A stretch of DNA of 37,610 bases from an uncultured Erysipelotrichaceae bacterium. GTDB taxonomy: Bacteria; Bacillota_I; Bacilli_A; RF39; UBA660. Below the pieces are notes generated by a model. The model saw only the letters and a list, made by a program, of their open reading frames with translations, had not been told where the DNA came from and made no database searches. Made by a program: the position numbers and the translations under genes. The stretch covers positions 1-37,610 of the forward strand of contig CADBYH010000014.1 in assembly GCA_902798815.1 (NCBI GenBank), written 5' to 3'. Of this stretch, positions 32,701 to 37,610 are shown one piece after another. The first letter of the stretch is position 1. The number at the start of each line of letters is the position of its first letter.

Positions 32701-34373
32701 TCATCTAGTTTTTCCTTATTTGTATCTGCCAATTCCTTAAGTCTTTCATTTCTCGTTTCTTTACGCTCAGTATATTCTGTATCTAAATATTGACTTAATA
32801 ACTTTGTATCTTCAGTAGTAACAGCAAAAAATCTTGTTTGTGAATCATCACTCCAGTTATGTTTTGTATATTTTAAATAATTCCATTTATAACTATTAGC
32901 AAAATCTGTAAAAACAACTATTTTTAAATCAAGTGGACTATGTAAAGATAATAATTGTAACATTACACCATTAATAAATTCATTTTTCTTCTTACTTTGT
33001 AATATCATAGCTGTAACAATTTGGTCTTTCAAACTTACAGATATTGGTACATTATTTAATTTATCATATTTTGAGCCAAGAATAATAACAGCTTCTCTTA
33101 AATTGTCATCATCTAATGTAAATTGCTCCTCAGGAGCTCTAACAACTACTTTAGATGGTTTACTACCTATACCAACTCTTACTTCAACAAAGTCATCATC
33201 TTTTATTGTATGACTCCATAATAATCTAGTTCTTTTTTGGATTATTTGAATACAATTAGCAATATCTAAACTGTTTTCACAAACAATTTGCTCTTGTTTT
33301 TTTATTTTTGCAATTATTTCATCCTCTTTTTTCTTCAAATATTCCCCATATTTAAGTTGTCTATTTTTTTCCCTTGCCTTACTCAATTTCTTTTGCCATT
33401 TTTTTGTCAATTGAGGTATAAGTAAAGCTCCAATCAACATAGTAGTAACCATTACTAATTGTGGTAAAACTGCTACAATCCCCTTCTTTTGAACAGATAG
33501 ACTATTATAAATACTAAACGCTTGGACAAAAGTCATACCAAGCATAGAAAAACTTGAACCAATACTTAACAAAAATGGCATATCATTATCAGAATCTTGT
33601 TTTCCTGGAGGAGCATCTATTCTTATTTCCTCTTCTTCAACAACGCTTCTTATTCTTGGAATATGAGAAAAATACTCATTTTCATTGTATAAAGGAACAT
33701 TACCATCAACTTCAGAAACAGGTGTAAAATCCGTATTCTTTGTTGAATTATCTATTGTATATGATCTAACTCCAGTTACATTATAAATTTGACTATTCAT
33801 AGGTATAATGAATTGTTTTTTCATCCAAACAATTCTAAGTCCGTTCATGAAAATTATATCTCCAGCAAAAATAGGAGATGGAGTAACTACTCTTTGATTG
33901 TTTACATAAACAAACAAATTAGCACCATTTGTTGTAGGATAAATATACCAATGATTATTAACCAATTTTATAACAGCATGTTGATCAGCCATTAAGTTCT
34001 GTTTATAAATAATATGATTGTTATCACTTTTACCAATTGAAAGTGATGTTAAATCTCCTATATCATATATTCTTTCAAAGTTTTCAGTTGAAGGCAAACA
34101 AAAAATAAAGATGTATTTTGCACCACCTGAAATTGAAACAGGTACACACATATAATCTTTTAATTCAATTTCCTCAAGAAAAGAATTACCTCCACCGATT
34201 ATATTTACATTACCATTACTCTTTAATACCCATTTACCATCAACTGCATCAACATTGATTGAATTCTCTAATCCATTTGACTTAGAGATAAATGAAAATA
34301 ACATTGAACCATCAACTTTTGATGGTAAATTAAACTTTAATAAACTGTTATCATCTTGAACATATAAACGCAT
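29727..34373 (-). CDS. essC: Type VII secretion ATPase EssC/YukBA
   Basis: The membrane motor of the type VIIb secretion system, 1548 aa. N-terminal tandem FHA domains (about 1-100 and 103-195) mark the Firmicutes form. Two TM helices follow (about 266-290 and 298-318), then FtsK/SpoIIIE domains. The first ATPase domain is intact: Walker A GSTGSGKS at 730-737 and Walker B LFIISDE with Asp852-Glu853. The second has GAPGCGKE at 1082-1089, lacking the Ser/Thr, and a Walker B-like VVVLNN without acid, so it is probably inactive. The third has no P-loop. This pattern agrees with known EssC proteins where domain 1 drives transport. It is first gene of the operon, with its own promoter. EsaA, EssA and EssB are absent next to it. 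Confidence 0.96.
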   Translation of the reverse strand: MRLYVQDDNSLLKFNLPSKVDGSMLFSFISKSNGLENSINVDAVDGKWVLKSNGNVNIIGGGNSFLEEIELKDYMCVPVSISGGAKYIFIFCLPSTENFERIYDIGDLTSLSIGKSDNNHIIYKQNLMADQHAVIKLVNNHWYIYPTTNGANLFVYVNNQRVVTPSPIFAGDIIFMNGLRIVWMKKQFIIPMNSQIYNVTGVRSYTIDNSTKNTDFTPVSEVDGNVPLYNENEYFSHIPRIRSVVEEEEIRIDAPPGKQDSDNDMPFLLSIGSSFSMLGMTFVQAFSIYNSLSVQKKGIVAVLPQLVMVTTMLIGALLIPQLTKKWQKKLSKAREKNRQLKYGEYLKKKEDEIIAKIKKQEQIVCENSLDIANCIQIIQKRTRLLWSHTIKDDDFVEVRVGIGSKPSKVVVRAPEEQFTLDDDNLREAVIILGSKYDKLNNVPISVSLKDQIVTAMILQSKKKNEFINGVMLQLLSLHSPLDLKIVVFTDFANSYKWNYLKYTKHNWSDDSQTRFFAVTTEDTKLLSQYLDTEYTERKETRNERLKELADTNKEKLDEYKLFESYYLIVTDNFKSIRNYKFIQDLLENQFNLGFSLLVFDNDMRNIPNECKKFLVIDDAESGMFNDRVKEEDTVKFSAEYADGLDMRQVGRIVGNIPVQGRDAESQLPSGLSFLQMYNVGKIEQLNIRNRWETSDPMNTLAAPIGVHTSGEIFSLDLHEKFEGPHGLIAGSTGSGKSEFIITYILSMALNYDPKEVQFVLIDYKGGGLTGAFENREMGISIPHLAGTITNLDVAEMNRTLVSINSELKRRQAQFNKVKEQTGESTMDIYKYQRLYREGLIDEPVSHLFIISDEFAELKAQQPEFMAELVSTARIGRSLGVHLILATQKPAGVVNDQIWSNSKFKVCLKVATKADSMEMLKRPEAASIKEAGRFYLQVGYDEYFDIGQSAWSGDKYIPTDRIVKKLDDSISFIDNFGNVTKKSIETPKQEVVKEDLGDQLTNIVKYLSKIAEDDGFVVQKLWLPSLAKVMLLTDVIEKYKDSIKKEEDIEIKAIIGEYDAPARQEQGLLTLDLKNDGNVLIYGAPGCGKENIASTIIYYLSSILSPDDINFYIGDFGAETLKIMSKIPHVGDAFVTEEAQKLENMYKMLNKELETRKKNYVEYGGNYSEYCKLSGNKDPFIVVVLNNYENFQENYAKMGDIFTSLFRDGAKYGIVFIVTTTQQNAIRARVAQNFLNKICLKMPNANDYRDLLGAPKGLVPVDNFGRGIVSVDGGTAYEFQTADICNREEKTQFIREFSQKMQEKYPNKKAKKIPILPEIVYVEDVEHELKGLECIPIGIEKNSLEVYVYDFLEQKINLVAAKSIKNHIYFVYALITQMLKLENVKIHVIDALSIYKNVQEGVDVYTSEELEKAFIMANNNSSNDASLKEKHVYFILGISDFKKSISKYEKNFKVLFSQVSKCKNNTFLYFDDSDKYKLIQVEDWYRDNINNTFGIWLGEGIDTQVSLGVMSLTMEDKKTVFPCIGYPIYQGNHMVIKYVVDGVDKKDEE

Positions 34374-34422
34374 AATACCACACCCATCTTTATTTTTTGC
34401 TACACTTACCTACTATAAATTG

Positions 34423-34451
34423 ATTATAACATAATTATACAAGAAACAAAA
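34423..34451 (-). promoter_or_regulatory. Promoter of the type VII secretion operon
   Basis: On the minus strand TTTTGT (34451-34446), 17-base spacer, TATAAT (34428-34423) with a TGT extension, about 50 bases before the essC start. Confidence 0.65.
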
Positions 34452-34469
34452 TATCTTAAATAAGAATTT

Positions 34470-35822
34470 TTATTTTTTATCTAATTGATGAACTAAATCT
34501 TTAAATTCCTGTCCTCTAATCTCACATTCTTTATATTGATCCCATGATGCTGAAGCAGGACTCAACAACACAATATCTCCAGACTCAGATACATCCCAAG
34601 CCTTTTTAAATCCATCCTTTAAAAACTCATAACTAAAAGTAGGAATAGAATTTCTATCTCCAAATTCTTGAACACGATTTCTACACTGACCAATTGCAAT
34701 AATAGTCTTGACATTACCTATGTAATCTTTTAACTCATCAAAATCTTGTCCTCTCTCCATACCGCCTAATATAATTATTGTAGGTTTTTTAAACGAAGAT
34801 AAAGCTATTTGAGTGCATTTAATATTAGTAGCCTCTGTATCATTATAAAATTTTCTTTCTTTTACTGTTTCAACATATTCTAATCTATGTTCAACACCTT
34901 TAAATTCTTTAATTGTATTTATAATAACATTAATTGGAACATTAAACTCCTCTGCAACCATAATAGCAGCCATACAATTTTCAATATTGTGTCTTCCAAC
35001 TATAGGAATATCATCACAATCAATAATTTCTTTATCATAATATTTGATTACATTATTACTTATAAAGCAACCATCAATTTCTTTTGTACTTGAAAAAAAC
35101 TTTTTATTAGATTTAATATTTTTAGTCATATTAATAACATCATCATTATCATAATTAAGAATAGAAACATCTTCTTTTGTCTGAGTATTAAACAATTTTG
35201 TTTTTACTCTTTTATAATTATCATAACTCTTCAAGAAATCAATATGAGCGGGACTTAGATTGGTAAATACAGCAATATTTGGTCTAAATTTGCTCATATT
35301 TTCTAATTGCTGACAAGATACCTCCATAACTAAAATACTATCTGAATCTAACTTATCTAACACACTACAAAGAGGATAACCTATATTACCCGCTAATATA
35401 ACTTTATTTCCAAAAGCATTTTTTAATATATTATAAGTCAATGTTGTAGTTGTTGTTTTACCATTTGTTCCAGTTATTGCTACTATTTTAATATCTTTTG
35501 GCAAAAGTTGATATGCCATTTCAACTTCATTAATTACATCAATTCCTAATTCTTTTGCCTTTAAAACATATTTATGATCAATAGGTACTCCAGGATTCTT
35601 TATTAAAAAATCAAAATCTTTATTTAATAAATCATCTGGATGCGAACCAAATACAAATTTTACACCCATATCTCGTAATTCTTTAATCTTATCTTTATCA
35701 AGCACCTTTTCTTCCTTTGAATCATTTAAAACAACATAATTCCCACGTTTTATAAGTACTTTTGCAGCCTCATATCCACTTCTAGCAAAACCTAAAATCA
35801 ATATTTTTTTATTCTTAAACAT
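34470..35822 (-). CDS. murD: UDP-N-acetylmuramoyl-L-alanine-D-glutamate ligase
   Basis: Adds D-glutamate to UDP-MurNAc-L-Ala in the cytoplasm. A Rossmann-like N-terminal domain (ILILGFARSGYEAAK) is followed by the Mur-ligase P-loop GTNGKTT at 118-124, NLSPAHIDFL, and YNDTEATN in the C-terminal part. At 450 aa it is of normal length. It is monocistronic, with a -10 box TATAAT at 35843-35838, and divergent from the FemX-like gene; both act in peptidoglycan synthesis. Confidence 0.96.
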   Translation of the reverse strand: MFKNKKILILGFARSGYEAAKVLIKRGNYVVLNDSKEEKVLDKDKIKELRDMGVKFVFGSHPDDLLNKDFDFLIKNPGVPIDHKYVLKAKELGIDVINEVEMAYQLLPKDIKIVAITGTNGKTTTTTLTYNILKNAFGNKVILAGNIGYPLCSVLDKLDSDSILVMEVSCQQLENMSKFRPNIAVFTNLSPAHIDFLKSYDNYKRVKTKLFNTQTKEDVSILNYDNDDVINMTKNIKSNKKFFSSTKEIDGCFISNNVIKYYDKEIIDCDDIPIVGRHNIENCMAAIMVAEEFNVPINVIINTIKEFKGVEHRLEYVETVKERKFYNDTEATNIKCTQIALSSFKKPTIIILGGMERGQDFDELKDYIGNVKTIIAIGQCRNRVQEFGDRNSIPTFSYEFLKDGFKKAWDVSESGDIVLLSPASASWDQYKECEIRGQEFKDLVHQLDKK

Positions 35823-35885
35823 ATAATCACCATCTTTATTATACTACAAATTGATTACAAAAAGAAAAAATACTTAATTGTAATA

Positions 35886-35915
35886 TTGAAACTATTAATA
35901 ATTGTATGATATAAT
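35886..35915 (+). promoter_or_regulatory. Promoter of the FemX-like gene
   Basis: TTGAAA (35886-35891), 18-base spacer, TATAAT (35910-35915) with upstream TGA. Ribosome site AGAGGG follows at 35932-35937. Confidence 0.7.
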
Positions 35916-35944
35916 CTAAAGTATAATAGAAAGAGGGTCAAAAA

Positions 35945-37183
35945 ATGAAAGTAGTCAAATTAAGTGCTGCACAATTTGATAAATTTGCTTCCAATCATAG
36001 ATATAGAAACTATTTTCAAACATCAATGTACGGAAATGTAATGGCAAAATTTGGCTACAGCATACAGTATCTAGGAATTGTTAACGAAAACAACAAACTA
36101 ATAGGAGCAACGCTACTAATATATAAAGAAATATTTATGAAAAACAAAATGGCTTACGCACCTAGAGGAATACTATTTAATTATGAAGATACAGAAAGAT
36201 TAGAAGAAGCAATAGATGTATTAAAAAGAGTTCTAGCAAAACAAAGTTTTATGCTACTAAGAATAGATCCATATATTCCACTAACAATAAGAAATTCTGA
36301 AGGAAATATAATGAACGTTAACAACAAAGGTAATAATATAATCTCAAGTTTAAAACAAGCAGGTTTTTCATACAAAGGTAAAACATTATATTTTGAAACA
36401 GAAAAACCAAGATGGGAAGCACTAATAACTCTCAGAAGAGATTTAAATGAAATATTTGCACGATTAGATAAAAGAGTTAGAAATAAAATAAGAAAAGCTG
36501 TTAATAGTGGAATAATAGTAAGAAGAGACCCAGATAGAAGTATTAATAAACTATATCAATTTGTAGGAAAAAAAGAAAAAAAACCACTAGCATATTATAA
36601 AGAAATAAAAAATCAATTTGACAGTGATATAGATGTATATTATGCAAGAATAAAAACCGAGACATTCTTAATTAATTCTAGAAGAAATTATGAAAAAGAG
36701 CAAGAATATAACGATAAACTTGCTGAAAGAATACAAGATATGTCTTTAGATCCTAAGGAAAGAAGCACATATCTTAATAAAAAAATGCAGTCAGATCAAC
36801 TAATAACAACATATAAAGCAAATTTATTAAAAGCAACTGAAATACTAAAACAAAATCCTGATGGATTAATTATTGCCGGTGCTATGATAATAAAATATGA
36901 TGATGCAGCATTTATATTTACTGAGGGAATGGATGAGAACTATAGCAACCTTAATGCGTTATATTTATTGAAATGGCAACTAATAAATGATTATTTCCAA
37001 AGAGGATATAAATATATTAATCTTAATGGAATAACTGGACAATTTGATAAAAGAAATAAATACAGTGGATTAAATGAATCTAAATTAGGATTTGATTCAA
37101 CAATAACTGAATATATTGGTGAATTTGATATAATATTAAACAATTTCACATATAACTTATATAAAAAAATGAATAAAAAATAA
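35945..37183 (+). CDS. FemX/FemAB-family peptidyltransferase
   Basis: A tRNA-dependent aminoacyltransferase that builds the side-chain bridge of lipid-linked peptidoglycan precursors. The 412-aa protein has two GNAT-like lobes. Landmarks are FQTSMYGNVMAKFGY near the N-terminus, MAYAPRGI (69-76), LDKRVRNKIRKA (174-185) and the C-terminal YINLNGITGQFD. The helical arm expected for this family covers about 240-303 and is strongly charged. It lies divergently from murD. The amino acid used cannot be read from the sequence. Confidence 0.93.
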   Translation: MKVVKLSAAQFDKFASNHRYRNYFQTSMYGNVMAKFGYSIQYLGIVNENNKLIGATLLIYKEIFMKNKMAYAPRGILFNYEDTERLEEAIDVLKRVLAKQSFMLLRIDPYIPLTIRNSEGNIMNVNNKGNNIISSLKQAGFSYKGKTLYFETEKPRWEALITLRRDLNEIFARLDKRVRNKIRKAVNSGIIVRRDPDRSINKLYQFVGKKEKKPLAYYKEIKNQFDSDIDVYYARIKTETFLINSRRNYEKEQEYNDKLAERIQDMSLDPKERSTYLNKKMQSDQLITTYKANLLKATEILKQNPDGLIIAGAMIIKYDDAAFIFTEGMDENYSNLNALYLLKWQLINDYFQRGYKYINLNGITGQFDKRNKYSGLNESKLGFDSTITEYIGEFDIILNNFTYNLYKKMNKK

Positions 37184-37206
37184 TTTTTATTCTTTTTTTA
37201 TTACAC

Positions 37207-37236
37207 AAAAAAACCAATCAACTGATTGGTTTTTAT
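37207..37236. terminator. Bidirectional terminator between FemX gene and tuf
   Basis: An 11-bp perfect stem (37209-37219 with 37224-37234) with an AACT loop; A-run before and T-run after. Confidence 0.88.
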
Positions 37237-37238
37237 AA

Positions 37239-37610
37239 TTATTCAACGATTTCAGTAACTGAACCAGCACCAACAGTTCTTCCACCTTCACGGATAGAGA
37301 ATTGAGTACCTTGTTCAAGAGCGATTGAATGGATTAATTCAACATCCATATCAACATTATCTCCAGGCATTACCATTTCAGTACCTTCTGGTAAAGTAAT
37401 TACACCAGTAACATCAGTAGTTCTGAAATAGAATTGTGGACGATAGTTGTTGAAGAATGGAGTATGACGTCCACCTTCTTCTTTACTTAGAACGTATACT
37501 GTACATTTAAATTTATGATGTGGAGTAACACTTCCTGGTTTAGCAAGAACTTGTCCTCTTTCAACTTCTTCACGAGCAATACCACGTAATAATACACCAG
37601 CATTATCTCC
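37239..37610 (-). CDS. tuf: Elongation factor Tu, C-terminal 123 residues (partial)
   Basis: Reading the minus strand from the window edge gives [20 protein letters not shown] and, later, [24 protein letters not shown] and VMPGDNVDM, ending [10 protein letters not shown] and TAA. This is the end of domain II and all of domain III of EF-Tu, which carries aminoacyl-tRNA to the ribosome. The 5' part lies outside the window. Codon use is richer in G and C than in neighbouring genes, as expected for a very highly expressed protein. Confidence 0.97.
   Translation of the reverse strand, partial: GDNAGVLLRGIAREEVERGQVLAKPGSVTPHHKFKCTVYVLSKEEGGRHTPFFNNYRPQFYFRTTDVTGVITLPEGTEMVMPGDNVDMDVELIHSIALEQGTQFSIREGGRTVGAGSVTEIVE

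Noticed and set aside
1..37610. CRISPR arrays, insertion sequences, tRNA or rRNA genes
   Set aside because: No regularly spaced repeats, transposase frames, or tRNA/rRNA signatures other than the tmRNA were seen on either strand.

Overview
The window looks like the chromosome of a low-GC, AT-rich Bacillota (Firmicutes), most likely an uncultured gut member of the Bacilli/Erysipelotrichia/RF39 region. That placement is inferred from gene content and codon use, not from a phylogeny. The standard code applies: TGA ends the thioester-domain gene (4170-4172) and the LysR gene (17762-17764), and Trp is TGG, so this is not a code-4 mollicute. Genes are tightly packed and most transcription units end in short hairpins followed by a T-run. 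Only the tmRNA region has a protein-free stretch over 300 bases.

Layout. 181-924: membrane-anchored Ig-like exoprotein. 952-2562: formate-THF ligase. 2760-4699: a two-gene surface module, a thioester/Cna-B adhesin with an unusual start codon overlapping its probable dedicated sortase. 4696-7567 (minus): S41/Ctp protease, a thioredoxin-fold membrane protein and a LolA-fold lipoprotein. 7652-9827: cdaA-cdaR, the c-di-AMP synthesis pair. 9937-12183: first RNase R-type nuclease. 12238-13530: DUF378 membrane protein and NlpC/P60 hydrolase. 13588-14125: two overlapping CotF-like genes. 14185-15480: unknown 431-aa protein. 15542-16802: split coaB and coaC. 16892-17764: LysR regulator. 17781-19006: NMN adenylyltransferase-like protein plus PnuC behind a consensus promoter carrying two matching operators. 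19145-19546: unknown 133-aa protein. 19605-19988: tmRNA. 20144-23102: pflB-pflA. 23153-27219: smpB, capA-like, rnr, secG. 27325-34373: a compact type VII secretion operon. 34470-35822: murD. 35945-37183: FemX-like aminoacyltransferase. 37239-37610: C-terminal part of EF-Tu.

How it fits together. The secG-rnr-smpB-ssrA order is the classical Bacillota ribosome-rescue/RNA-decay cluster, here opened by a capA-like gene and, on the other strand, by pflBA. Envelope functions dominate (MurD, FemX, NlpC/P60, sortase system, CtpA, c-di-AMP signalling). NR/NMN uptake, CoA synthesis, formate-THF ligase and pyruvate formate-lyase suggest a fermentative anaerobe that salvages cofactors.

The most distinctive locus is the type VII operon. 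An EssC ATPase is followed by a YukD-like protein and six small, mostly helical proteins, only one of which has a canonical WXG motif. EsaA, EssA and EssB are not encoded beside it.
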